Below, piece by piece: positions 11,663 through 24,241 of a stretch of 64,000 nt of DNA. The notes under the pieces were generated by a model. That model did no database searches. It saw nothing but the letters and a program-made list of their open reading frames with translations, and was not told where the DNA came from. The DNA is from Blasia pusilla (taxonomy: Eukaryota; Marchantiophyta; Marchantiopsida; Blasiales). The position numbers and the translations under genes are program-made. The stretch is from contig CM114275.1 of NCBI GenBank assembly GCA_050084515.1, forward strand, positions 20,894,001 through 20,958,000, written 5' to 3'. Numbering within the stretch: the first letter of the stretch is position 1; every line of letters starts with the position of its first letter.

Positions 11663-14600
11663 ATGGGGTTGAGGTCTGCCGCCCTCAAGAACATAAATGC
11701 CTTTCCGAGGGCAGAAGAGCATTTGACACAGAAAACCGCATCTGGAGCAACTGGTATATTCCAAAACTATTAACTCAAGTTCTTCAGTGTGCAGATGCAG
11801 TGTTTTTGGTGGTTTAGGTACCATTGTTTGTTCGCTTGAACTGTAAGGTCAAGGTTATGGTTGACGACGTTTTCGGAGGGGCACTTTTGAAAGACGTATT
11901 AAGTGGATGAGTCTACTCATTCACAGCAATAGGAAACGGCATGCAAGTCAAATGCATCTGCCTCGTTGAGCTTTAAAGTGGACAAACATGTATTCCTTGT
12001 TTCATATTGAGAAGTTTCAACTCTCTTCCGTACACGGTTTACAAATAATGTCCGTTAACCAAACTGAAGGCACAGCAAATTTCAATCTGGAGATTCTTTG
12101 TGAGGAGTTAAACCTTAGGTCGTGCTTACAGCTTGTGGTGGTGAGGGGTTTTGGAAACTCCCTATGGTGTTTCATTGACGACTGAATGTGTAAATGGGCC
12201 TAGAAAACCAGACCGAGTGAAAAAAAACAGCAGAGCTCTGTTTTGAACTTATTACAGAGGAGTGAAAAAAATTCAGCAGAGCTCTGTTTTGAACCTATTA
12301 CAGAAACAAGACCGTCAGGTTAAATTTTGATGAGTAGAGATTTACCAGCTTCTAGTTTTTTGAAACCTGATGATGTTTGCTGGAGTGTGGCAGTTACAAT
12401 TGTGGGAGTGCTTTTGATGGTGACTCTTTTCGTCCATGAACTTAGATTTCAACTAAGTACTGTAACTGTGCATGAGGTGAGCCTTTTGTCCCATCAGTTA
12501 CCAAAGGTCACACAGATAAAAACCCGAGCCCATTTAAAAAACTATGCCACAAGAGTGGCTTAATGATCAAGGCAGGCATCCTGTAGAAGTGACACTCGTC
12601 CTTGCTCTTTCCATGCATCACTTGTTTGTAAGTTTTGGTGTGAATCCTCTATAATTTGGTTTCTTTGATTTGTTTAATTCTCGTATGTGACTTTTGACTA
12701 GCGTTGTAGATGTATTACTTTATTTATCATACAAATCATGAGATAAATTGCAGGCTGCTCTTTTATGATTTCAGATGTCTGTTGACATGAGGCGTGGTCA
12801 AAAGCTTCCTATTGTTATCAATATGACCTTCCCTGCTCTTCCTTGTGGAGGTACAATCAGGCAACCGTTTCATTTGTGTCTGTACACCACCTCGATTAGT
12901 TCAGGCTTTCTATGCCTTTTTGTGTTGAGTCCCACTAATTGAATGTTGGATGCTGTCCAGTCCTCAGTCTAGATGCGATCGACATGTCAGGCAAGCACGA
13001 AGTGGACTTAGACACAAACATCTGGAAGGTAAGACGTTGTCTCAAACCAAGAGTGCATCATCCCAAGTTCTCTACTGGTTATTTGCAGCACTTTCTTGAT
13101 TTTCTGGCTGTTTATGAATCAATCTGGATAAGTGAGTCTAGGGAAAATAAGTTCTGACATTTGTTAAGTGCAAGGACATTTTTGACACGCCCCTATCAAT
13201 TTCCTTACATCACAGATTCTTCTTGTGGAGCATGCCACATAAGAGTGTAAAAGATAGTTGAGAGTTATGAGACTTTCCTTTTACAGCAGCCCAGATACAT
13301 AGTAGAAGAAAGAGAGATGAAAGCTTCTGCTGATCATCGGGTGGAAATGAAAAAAGGACATGGAGTGTCAGGAGTCTAATTCTGAAAGTGTATTGAAACT
13401 CTTCATCGGTGTTAAGAGCATAAAAGTTTGAGCTTTGAAACATTGTTCTGTGTTGCATACTTTATACTTTACTTCATGCAGAGATTTTGATTCTTGTAAA
13501 CTGGAGAGCCTTTCGTTTCAAGTAAAATGTGTTCACAGGCTCAGGAGTATAGGGACTTGTTATCTGGAAACTGCAGATCCGAATCAACCGAGATGGATTC
13601 ATACTGGGATCTGAGTACTTGTCAGACCTGGTGGAGGGGGAACACAAAACTGAAGCTGAGAAGGAGCAGCACAAAGCCAATGATCATGGTAAAGTATTGT
13701 TAGATAATTGAATCTAAGATTAAAGAGGAAAGCACAATACCCTTTCAATTTTGGTAGAAGTGAGTGTCATTGGAATATCTGCAGTGTTACCAGGAGTTCA
13801 GGATTTGGGTTGGCACAGGACGGCTACCCTGCCTTCTACAATTGGGTGTTGCTGCTGATGAAAAAATGGTACTCAAATTGTGGCTCACAAGGCATTAGGA
13901 GGGTTCTACAGTTCTTATGCACTTTTTAGAGATACATTTACAGATCTTAGCCACTGGTTTAGACCCAGGTCTGGTGATGGCCAACCTTTGCCTACATCTG
14001 TAATACTCTAAAAAGGATTGAATATGAGGTGCCCTAGTAAGTGGATGCCATACTCAAAGTGTTGTTGCAGTTGAGACTTTCTTCAGTAAAGATGATTATT
14101 GTTACTGTCCTGATATTGATGGATGCTTTTGTTGTTTCCTCGACTAGCTGGACACCTGACTCTTCACGATGGAGATCATGAGCATGACGATGATGGGCAT
14201 GGTCACAAGCACGCTCAAAGATTCATGGCGGATCCACAGAAAGTGGTGAAGGAGATCAAGAAGGCGCTTGATGAGCGTGAAGGGTGTCGGGTAACACTTT
14301 GACTGATTCTTTCATTCAGGTTCTTCTTGGTTGTTCCATATCTTCTCTTTTGAATTGCAACTCTCTTGCTGGATTTTTCTCCATTTAGTTGTTCGGTAGT
14401 TCTGTCTGGCCAGAATGGGATGACTACAGCTGATTGTAGAGGGGTGTGGCTTGCAAGCCTTAGTGCGTTGAGTCACTGTAACATTTTTTTCAGACATTAT
14501 CTCACTAATATCTTTGTGTTATGTCATATGCAGATATTTGGTGTCCTGGATGTTGAGAGAGTTGCAGGGAACTTCCATATTTCAATGCATGGTCTGAGTA

Positions 14601-17380
14601 TTTTGGTTGCCCAACAGGTTGTAAGCAAACCTCATCAGAGTTTCATTGGTCTTGGGTGTTTACACAGGTTCATTGCATTGGTTGGAAAGCTTGCTATAAC
14701 TTACTTATGTCTACAAGCACTACTTACATAGCTTCATTCTGTGACGTCTAACTGTTCTTCCTGTACTATCCTCATGAAAAGATTGTTTGAGAAAGCTGTC
14801 AATTTTAATGTTGTGTAGTAGGCGTCAGAGTGCTTCTGATTTGAGAAGTCTGAAAATATGAATCAAAATGTTGGCAGTGTTAAAGGTTAGAAGTTCCTCA
14901 AATTTTGTTTTCTTCGATTTATGATTTTGAATTTGAAATAATTTCTACAGGTGTATCAAAGTGCAACAGATGTTAACGTGAGTCACGTTATTCATGACTT
15001 ATCGTTTGGGCCCAAGTATCCAGGACTTCACAACCCACTTGATGGCACTAACCGGATCTTGCGGGATGAAAGTGGAACTTTCAAATATTTTCTGAAGGTA
15101 TGGACGCCGTTCGTAAGACTTCCTTTGTGTTACCTGGCATGTTTTCTCCCGTCAATTTTTCATTTTTTCTCTTAGCTTGAAATATATGTCTCAGCTAGTG
15201 AAAGAGATCAGAGAGAAGTTAATGTGATGAGAGGAAAAATTACCAATTAGCATGGCTTGTAATTGTTTTCTCAGGGTGTTCCCATAGCTTCCGCTTGTTT
15301 TGATAATTTTGCTGACTGAATAAAATTAATGTCTGCCTGGAGAAATTTCCATTCTTTCTGCTTTCTTTATGTGGCAGCAATACTTGCATTTAGAGGCATT
15401 CTCATTAACAAGTTGCCCTTCTTCTAAACAGATAGTTCCAACTGAGTACCGGTATCTGAATGGAGTGGTTATGCCAACAAATCAGTTTTCTGTGACAGAG
15501 TACTTCATGTCATCAAAAGTATATGAACGTAATTGGCCAGGTACAAGTTTGATGAAACAGCTCTTTAGTTTATACAAGCATCACGGCTGAAAACTGTGGG
15601 TGATTGATTGACTGTTGCCAAATTTTTGCATTTAATGATCTATTGTTTAGTTCCAAAAAAATAGTTAGTCAAATACTAACTCGTTTACTAATTTAGTTAG
15701 CTGTCTCTGAGATTGATAATTGGTCTGCTAGTGTTCCTCTATCTTTTAGGTAACCTTGAATTAGGGCAATTCTCGAGTTAGGGTTAGTGACACCATCTGT
15801 TATTTAGGTATGGATCTGTTCAAGAAGATCTAAGTATTTTGGCCTGGTAGATCAGAAACGGCAAGTGCTCATCTGCCTGATGAACATTTATAATTCTGTT
15901 TAGAGAGTCCAGAAGCCAATTCTAATCAGCATGCACAGTTTTGGTGAGGATTCCTGAGGCTCTTGGTCCTGCGATAAATGCAGAGTAATCAGGAAGAAAG
16001 GAGATTGAGACTAATTGCTGTGCTTGCAGAGCTTCACTGGAAGGCAGGTTATTTTGTCTAGTATTTTGATGGAGATTGTTTGTGCTCAATGGTGAGCCAT
16101 GTCTGATCTCTGAGCTGGTGACATGTGAGGACCAGTTTGAGTGCAAGGTGTGGCTGAGTAAAATCCTTCTTAGTATTCTCTTAGATAGTAAAAAGAGTCA
16201 CATCATGGTAGGGCTCTGATTTGGCAATAGAGATAGGAACTGATTTGCTGATTGTGTACAAGCTGAAATCATGGATGTTTTGTCTAGCTGATGCTAGCTC
16301 TGACTTTGTACAAGGAGATACTTCTGCTGGTCAATCATATTCTCAAACATCAGTTAGGCCAAATTTTGCTGCATTTAAATGATTTCGGATATTGCAGTCC
16401 ACCTCAAAGTGCTGCAGTTCTTTGAGACTCTAATTTAGTGCAAAAGGTAATGGTTTTAACTTCTGGTTTGTTATTATTTCTGAATGTGATCAACTTATTG
16501 TACTCTTGGGTCATGCGTTTTTCTAGGTGAGTTGGATAGTCATGTGCAACTGTCTCTGATCATTGACTATTGGTCTGCTGCAGCTGTCTACTTCGTCTAT
16601 GACCTTTCGCCTATCAGTGTAACTATCAGAGAGGAACGGCGCAACTTTGGTCATTTCCTGACACGAATATGTGCTGTTTTAGGGGGCGTATTTGCTGTGA
16701 CAGGTAGATCACTTTTACTGTGCTTTAGCTGTTTTAGAAAGGAACTCTGCATCATTGATTGTTGCGGTCGCAGATTAAGCTAGCAAAGAAGTATTTTGAT
16801 GCCTGGTAGATCAGGAAACGGCAATGTACATTTCTGCTTTCAATTCATCTGCTGTGTTGATGAACATTTATACTTGTTCCATTTAACCCTGCTGCCTCTG
16901 TTGAATTTTTAGTCAACTTTTTCGTCCAATTCTGGGGAGATTTCCTTTGGACTTGGAGATCCTTCTTTAATCATGCATTAGGGTGTGTCGTTTGTCCGGA
17001 TAGATCTCCTCTGAAATTTCCAACTTTTGCCTGGGAACGAACCTTTCACGTTCTGGAGGCAGAAAAGTGGCGATAAATGTTGAAATCCGGAAATGTTTTT
17101 TTCCAGTGTATCAGCTGGATAGATCTCACTCAGGCAGAGAAAATGAGGATGTGGGCAGGAGCCCTGCTTCCTATCAGTGTTCTCCAGGACACCGGCCAGA
17201 CTTCTTATCTGGCCAATGTATGACTCATCCTATTATTCCACACCGTCACACCATATTTTGGAGTTGGCATGGTAACTTTTATGCTCATTGGTGTCCCTTT
17301 CAGGAATGCTGGACCGCTGGGTGTATCGACTTGTTGATGCAGTGACGAAGTCAAGCAAAGGCAAAGGTGTCATGCGATAA
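11663..17380 (+). CDS. ERGIC/Erv41-Erv46 family ER-Golgi cargo receptor, 11 exons
   Basis: Coding exons are 11663-11753, 12394-12476, 12775-12850, 12961-13028, 13577-13688, 14148-14290, 14534-14617, 14951-15097, 15432-15540, 16584-16703 and 17304-17380. All have GT-AG borders and compatible phases, giving 369 aa with TAA. Family members are COPII/COPI vesicle membrane proteins that cycle between ER and Golgi and help retrieve or carry cargo. What is seen: a short cytosolic N-terminus (KNINAFPRAEEHL), TM1 at about 31-47, and a lumenal domain with MTFPALPCGVLSLDAIDMSG. A His/Asp-rich loop lies at about 150-166. Then come RVAGNFHIS, FGPKYPGLHNPLDG and IVPTEYRYL, and TM2 at about 328-346 before a short basic tail. 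The length and order match the plant ER vesicle transporter group (about 385 aa) that lacks a thioredoxin domain. The end of exon 7 could be extended by one codon (donor at 14621), but family spacing favours 14617. The gene appears intact. Confidence 0.93.
12215..12303 (+). repeat. Short tandem duplication in ERGIC intron 1
   Basis: Two adjacent ~45-bp copies share GTGAAAAAAA followed by CAGCAGAGCTCTGTTTTGAA and a TATTACAGA tail. It lies within the intron between coding exons 1 and 2 and does not touch the splice sites. Confidence 0.85.
15613..16350 (+). mobile_element. Copia LTR plus leader fragment inside ERGIC intron 9
   Basis: This segment is collinear with the copia 5' end at 62935-63620. 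Both share TAGTTAGTCA.ATACTAACT, GGATCTGTTCAAGAAGATCT, GCACAGTTTTGGTGAGGA, CATCATGGTAGGGCTCTGAT (LTR end plus primer-binding region) and the ATG-containing start of gag. It stops being similar near 16350, so only the 5' end of the element is present. It is in the sense orientation relative to the gene and wholly intronic. Two blocks (about 15705-15735 and 15834-15900) differ from the copy at 62.9 kb and instead resemble the host gene just downstream. Confidence 0.85.
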
Positions 17381-19954
17381 GTTTAACAGAGCTGGGATAT
17401 GAATTCCAGCTTGGAATTGTATTCCTGGCTACCCTAAACCGTTCCTTCAAGATAAGGTTAATGATTCATTTATATGAAAATATTAAAATTTTACCCCAAC
17501 GCGTCCCATTTCTACTCCAATTCTTAAAATTTCTGAGTCCTAAGTACTGATTGCCCCACATACACTTGCGTCAGCTTCTTGTGTATAGAAACTAGACTGA
17601 TGCATACACATGGTGCTTTGCATGAAACCTAACTGAAGGCAATGTTTTGTTTTACAGAGTTAGATAATGAATCTTTGAATGTGGCCTGTACCCAGCTCAC
17701 ATTAGTGGTAACAAACTCTGAAAATTGCAGCCTTCCTGCCTACCTCACTTCTATCAGAGGCGGATTAACCTACTTGTTGCAGAGATTCGGAGCCGGGACT
17801 CTTTCACACTTATAGGACTTCAATGGTGAGGAGTCTGCTGGTCCTCGCGAGTCATTATACGATATCTTTCTTCCTAATGATAAAGACTGTCTTGGAGTGT
17901 ATGCAAGTTGTCTCGTTGTTTATGTGGAGTCTTGTGAGTGTTGCAAGAGATTTCAGTTGGTCTGAATGAATTGGTCGATAATGTCCTGAGAATGGTGGTT
18001 GGTGGTGTTCTAACATAGTTCTCATTTTGTTCGACCCAATAGTTGGATGTGAAACATCTAACCAAGTTTCGTCAAAGCCTCTGGAAGAAAGGTCCAAGGA
18101 TACTATGTAATCTTTAATGTTAAATGATGTCTTCACGCACACTAAAGATGTGCATGAGGATGGGTAAGACTCTCTGTAGTTTGATTCAGTTTACAATGAG
18201 TTTAAGAGAATTGCAACCAAGTTTCAGTGGTATGAAAATGTAGTACTGATGGAAATGTTTCCATGTTCTAACCAAGTCATACGAGTGGGCATAGCAGGAG
18301 CATAAAATATGATCATTTTGTAGATGCATCCATTTGCTACTCTTGGATCCTGGGAACTCATGATTTAAAATAGTTTGTCTATTCTATTAGGGAGGACAGC
18401 TTCTTGATTTGACCTATGGCATCGGTTTCGATGGTTATTGTGTGTACACCATGGGTTCCATTGGAGTAATGGAGTGTTTCATTTAGATAGATGAGAATAT
18501 TTATCATTGAAAGATTTTGAAAGTTCCAAATGGTGATTTATGTTATAGAGTTGTGTTATGACCCTCTTTGCCTACCCCCACATGTAGCACCCCACTTTGA
18601 TTCCTTTCAAAGTAGTGATTTAGATTGGGTTTTAGGTGCAACGCGGATGTACGGTTATAGTTTTAGGAGCAATCTATGTTGTGGATATTTCTATATTCTA
18701 GTTCAAATTTCCAATCTAGGCACACTAGTATCCAAGATAATAAATACCGCAATATGTTTAGAAGTATGTACTTCGAAATTTTCATTTAGGGCAATCCCAT
18801 TCACATTAAGTAAAAAACAAATATACCCCATAAATGGATAAAAAAATAGCCAACCGCGAGAACACAAAAAGACCTCTAATCTAATAGCCAAGGTAAACTT
18901 CCGCGAGCACTAGCTACGGGAGAATTCATAGTGGAGAAGGTCATGTAGACATTTATTATGAAACTCTACCTCTTGTACGATGAGGTGTACACTCAATTAC
19001 TAAGTTGCGCTTACTGTGCTAAAAGGACTAGTTTTGAGCCTTTATATACCGGGTTCTGTGCATTGATGTAACTATGATACAACGTTTAAACTTGTACTTT
19101 TAGCATTTAATTCAAGGTCCACTTAATTTAGGGTTAATGTCCTAAACCTTCTAAACTGAACTAACTACCCCTTTAACATAAACTCTCTCAATTAAACTGT
19201 CATGTGTGAGAAGTAAAGGAGCCCTCAAAGGAGAGGTGACAACATATGTAACCTCATATGTTATTAATTCTCTAGATTAGCTTTATAATTTGGCTGAGGA
19301 GTTTACCATAGAACCGACTTTTTCTCATTAGTGAGGTTGGCCAAGGGGTTTGGGTAGTTTTTTCATGCCAATCGGTGCATTTCTTGTATGTACAAATTCT
19401 GTAAATTTAAGACTTTTCCTGATTCCACCTAGCTATTTAGGTGCAAATACGAAGGAGAGTCTATGTATTCCTTTAGTTTTTGGCCGGTGATTGAAAAATT
19501 GAATCGGTAATTTTAAAGTTCTGCTGGCTAGCTCAACACGTAATCCTAGTTCTCCTTGGACATTGGTTGCTCCCCCACACCAAATGGATTGCCCCATCTT
19601 GGTTCTAATGACTCAATTAGTTCTTGTTAACTCTAATAAGATAGTCTTCTTTTGAGCAACCCACTTTCAAAAGAAGCTTTAATGCATTCCATTTTCACTC
19701 TTTCACGTTTTGTACGTGATTACCCTATTATATATGGTTTAGTGGAAGATCTTGTTGACATTTGCTTCATCTCTACTTGAGAGATGGAGAGCTCTGATTT
19801 CAAGAATTTGATGGATATTGCGGTGTCCTCATTTCTTACAACTAGTACTTGTTTACTACCATACATCAAAGGATTGCACATTGAAAGAGCAAGAGAATTA
19901 GTCATCCATGAAAACAAAGTTATTGCACCTTAGAATCTTCAAAAAGAAAAACAT
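17381..19954. other. Intergenic, downstream of ERGIC gene
   Basis: The first few hundred bases should hold the 3'UTR and polyadenylation site, which I cannot place. From about 18.5 kb the sequence is AT-rich. The 3' terminus of the CACTA element should lie somewhere here. CACTAG occurs at 18908 but does not match the CACTA terminus found at 35689, so no boundary is called. Confidence 0.45.
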
Positions 19955-22900
19955 TCAAATCATCTTTGTTATGCAAGTTTGGACCATAACTAGCATGCTT
20001 GAACCAAGAGCATCACCAAATGTTTCCTGTGCAGGTTCGTCTATCAAATTCGGCATCCACAAAGCATGTTCTGGTTCGAACACCTCGTTTAGATCAACCC
20101 TCACCACGCCTAAGGGGATGTCTTTGGCATGGAACTTGTCTCTCCCACCAAAACCTGATATAACTCCTGACCCAAGCACCATCCTACTCAACTTTGGCTT
20201 GGTGAGTAATACGTGATCACCAATTCGTAGCTAAAAAAATACACAGGCATTTAGTTAGTACCAATTCAAATTCTTTCCACATGCATTTGCACCATTAATC
20301 TGAAAATAAAAAAATGCTATGATATACCTGTTTGAAAGACCATCCCCATTTCAGAAGATGGCGAAAAGTTCACAAGTCCTAGACGACCATTTGATTTATC
20401 ACAACAAGAATTATCGATTAGTTGTCGTCATATAAACCTTGAATAGAAGAGGCCATTATAGATGAGATAAATTACCTTAGTTATTTTCTTAGACGGGCCT
20501 GATCTGATTTCACTTTCCTGCTCATTCAAACCATCAGATTGTAGCCTAGACTTCTGTCTTTTGGATGGTGATGATTTGGCTTGGCTATCCATACTCACGT
20601 TTTCTGCACATTATGCACGACAAAGTTCATTGAAGGTTGTAGGAAGAAATGAGTTTTGTTTCATGGATAGTTTGAAAACTATGCCACAGATAAATTCATT
20701 ATGCCAAGGATGACATACTTACGAGTGATTCGAGTATCACCGTCTGCACTTTCGTGGAACTTCTCCTTTTGTTGCTCCGTTCTGGCACTTCAACAAACAA
20801 CCCAAGTATTGAGAAATGAATTGTAAAACCAGATTCTTCACTTCAACAAGTAATTATATTATACGACCCTACATGTAGTGAAGCTAAACTCTCTACTTAC
20901 CACCAGATTGTGTAGTTGGCATTGCCTCTTTTTGTGTGGAGATCTTCCTCTTCCCTAATTTTCCGGTAGAAGCGTTGGTATAGGTTCAACATCGATTGTA
21001 AGTTACTCAAAACAAAGAAAGTCAGCCAGAAATGCTCATCTTTGGAAAGGACAAGTAGTTATAACCATTGAAAACCAAGGGCGGAAGAATGAGAATGGGC
21101 TACGTGATGTGAGTTTCTCATCCTGTTGTTGCATATGGTTGAGAATTGGATGGCGGGGAACTAGAAATCTGGTGTGGTGTTGAAGACACATCCTTTGAAG
21201 TAAGTTTGGACACCATTTCCATGAGTACACTTAATGCCTTGTTCTCGCTGTTCCATCTGCAACTTCACATCATCCAAATCTGCGCTCCACTTCTTTTCCA
21301 CTTCTTCAATTGAATAGTGACTCTAGATTCCACACTGCATATATAATCCAACGATCAATTAGGTACCAAAAAAATATGGTTTTGCAATTACACACTTAGA
21401 TACAATCATGATACTAACACCATAATTCAACATGATTAAGGATATGATATTAACTCCATGACCCAATCAGATGAAGGTCATAATACTAGCCATGTCAAGC
21501 CAACGGGTAAGAAAAGAGTTAAGCATTTATATTTACCCATGAACTCAATTGTGTGAAACCTGGTTGCTTAGGCAACTCGCTTCTCTCTGTATATTCTAGC
21601 CCCGTGCCCAAGGACTCCTTTGAGGTACGTTGTTGCACCTGCACATGCTCCTTAAATACATAAATTATGAAATTCATGCATGTGAAAGGATTCATTGCAA
21701 ATATGGAAATGAAGCAATAATGGAAGTTTTCTACCATTATATAACTTTAGCAAGAAAACTAGGGAATGCCAAGATGACTTACATCAAGTCCATCTAAACC
21801 TGCACGGCCGGAGAAATTTAAAGTATGGACCTTGGCCCTTGCAAGAGCCATCTTTTTCGCCTTCATTTTTCCTTCCTCGGAGAGCCAATAATCTACTAAT
21901 CGATTCCATGACTCCTCATTGGTATCAGGATGACATGGGACCGCTCGATGAGCCCCATGTAATGTCCAATAGTTCTTGACATTGGATCGCTCGGTTTTCA
22001 ATAGTTGTGCTATTTTTTTCTTCATGAAATCAAGCGAAAGAGATGATGCACCCACATTATGTGTATGCCTCAAGGATATGATTACGAGAGCCATCTTTGA
22101 TAGAATTCTGTTTACCAATCTCAATACATGATAAGTCCAAGTACCTCATTACCCATACCTTCAATTCATTTAGCCAAGGCTCATAACTGGGAACTCTAGG
22201 CGACGGAATACCATTTGGCATGAGCTCACATCTAGGTTTTAAGTTTTGCTCCTTCCTAATGGAGACATCACGAGTCCACAAATCACGCTTTGTGCGACTC
22301 TGCGCTCTCCTACAAATATACCACCATCCCAATTCTCGGATATAAAAAATATAGGGCCGACAATTATAAACTCACCAAATCATAATTATGTTGAACTATA
22401 TTAACTATAAGACCAACTTATACTAGTAACAATTTCACACCTTTCATAATACAACAACCTATTTTAGTATAAATTTGTAAACTTGGAACCAAGTGAGAAG
22501 TCACCTTTAGATGCACCTGCTTATGGGTCAAATTTTTCGATGGGCTTGGTGTTGTGCAAGATTGAGACCTACTACGGTATAATTCATCATCCGTATTCCG
22601 TTGGCCAATGGAGGTACCAATGGTGTTGGGGCAGCGGTTGGGATGGCCCATGTCCCTTGTGTCCACAAAAGAAATACAATTAACTAGTTAGACTTCCAAT
22701 TAATTGAATTCCCGTGTGCAAAACAAGAAAGAATAGAATAGTAAGCCTGCTTACCAATGGGGGTGGGATGTTCATGGATGATTGAGCTCCATTGGTCCAT
22801 GGTGGCTGAAATTGACTTCCATAACCCATCGGTGATTGCATCATCATTGGTACCCACCACGGCATGTGGCTTTGTGCCCATAGGGGTGGATGAGGGGGAT

Positions 22901-23320
22901 ATGCTTGCGAAGGCATTATGGGTTGTGATGGAGTTCCATCCATGGGCTGCACATGCAAGTAAATGGATGAATAAACTAAACTAGAGACCATTTGATGAGC
23001 AAAGATTAGTGAAGTCATAATGACAGGCTTCTACCACTCAATTTATTACATACCAATCATACATATAGAGATAGTTGAATATTCCTCCATGTGTACAATT
23101 ACATTACCGCATCGTTTGTATTGGTGGAATTTCGTACACTTCCTTGTTTGGATGGTTCGATTGGATGCTCCTTTGCTTGTTTGGATGGTTCGATTGGACG
23201 CTCCTTCAAAACAGACATTTCATTGTGAGTTAACACAGTCGTCATAATTCTGAAATCTGAAGAGAGTAGCAAAACAACAAGATGTGAAGAGAAAGTACCC
23301 TCCCATCCTCCAGCCACAAG
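19955..23320 (-). pseudogene. CACTA (En/Spm) transposon ORF1, Ptta/En/Spm-type DNA-binding protein, decayed
   Basis: Read from high to low coordinate, the pieces are as follows. A Pro/Met-rich N-terminus (22980-22760, with PMDGTPSQP and WWVPMMMQSP) comes first. A basic segment follows (22330-22150). Next is the plant En/Spm transposase region (22080-21790, with NYWTLHG and WNRLVDYWLSEEGKMKAKK). Then come a Gln/Lys-rich helical stretch (about 21300-21100, with VEKKWSADLDDVKLQMEQR) and a C-terminal block (20215-19955, with FGDALGSSM). This order is typical of the second protein of plant CACTA elements, which binds subterminal repeats. Gaps between pieces include intron-like stretches as well as apparent breaks, so I treat it as decayed. 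It lies downstream of the tnp2-like region on the same strand, as expected for CACTA. Confidence 0.7.
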
Positions 23321-24241
23321 TCGTCATCCTCTTCAGTCCCCAAGAAGTCCATCTCTAGGAGTGGATTATAATAGGGTCTTTGGAATCACTATCGAACAAT
23401 CTTTTGAATCTCCTCGGGATTACACTTTGGTTAGTGGCCTTCTCCTCCAACCGTAGTGCGTCTTTGTGGAAGGAAGGATTCCAAAATGGCAAAGGCTTGC
23501 GCTCCTTCACAACCCTTGGAGCAACAAACCTTCAAAATATGATCACACAAATTTTGTCATATTTTCTAATGTACAACCACTATATGAACATGATACACTT
23601 GACCAAATAAAGCAAAAAAAAAAATTATCCAAGATCATACTTACCAATCCTTCAACCCACCAAACAACTCCGCCTCTTTGGCCTTTCTCCTCTTTCACTC
23701 TCGATTCCTTTCTTCTTCGTATGGATTAGGACTTTGTTGAACATTATCTATACCATCCCAAGATGAACTCTGATTGATTCCACGTTCTCTTGAGTCATAT
23801 CGGTACACGTTCCAAGCGCCTCCCTCCCTCTCAGAGCGACAAGTTAGCAAGAATAACACCTAACTTGACGGCAATTCGAGAGTTCTACTTGTTGCCGAGA
23901 GTTTCATTCCATTATGCCCAACAACACTAGAATTCACTTACATCCTCGTAACAAAAGTCAATTATTTGAATCATAAAAAAAAAAAAAACACAATGATGAG
24001 TACCAAAGAAACAACTATGAATTAATCTAATCTGATTGTGAGTTATTAGAGTCGAATCAACATCTTCTATCATATTGCATACATGGATTATTGGCACATG
24101 TTGCACATCCACTCTAGCAGTTTCCATCTCTGCATCACTTAGGACTCTAGCTCCTAAGGTACTTGCATCTGGTAGATTCCCTGGTTCCATGCATGTGGCA
24201 TGGAAGGTGGGCAAAACATTACAAGCTCCATCTAGCGACTC

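Noticed and set aside
18908-18930. CACTAG as the left end of the CACTA transposon
   Set aside because: Beyond the first six bases it does not match the terminus at 35689, and flanking 3-bp sequences do not agree.
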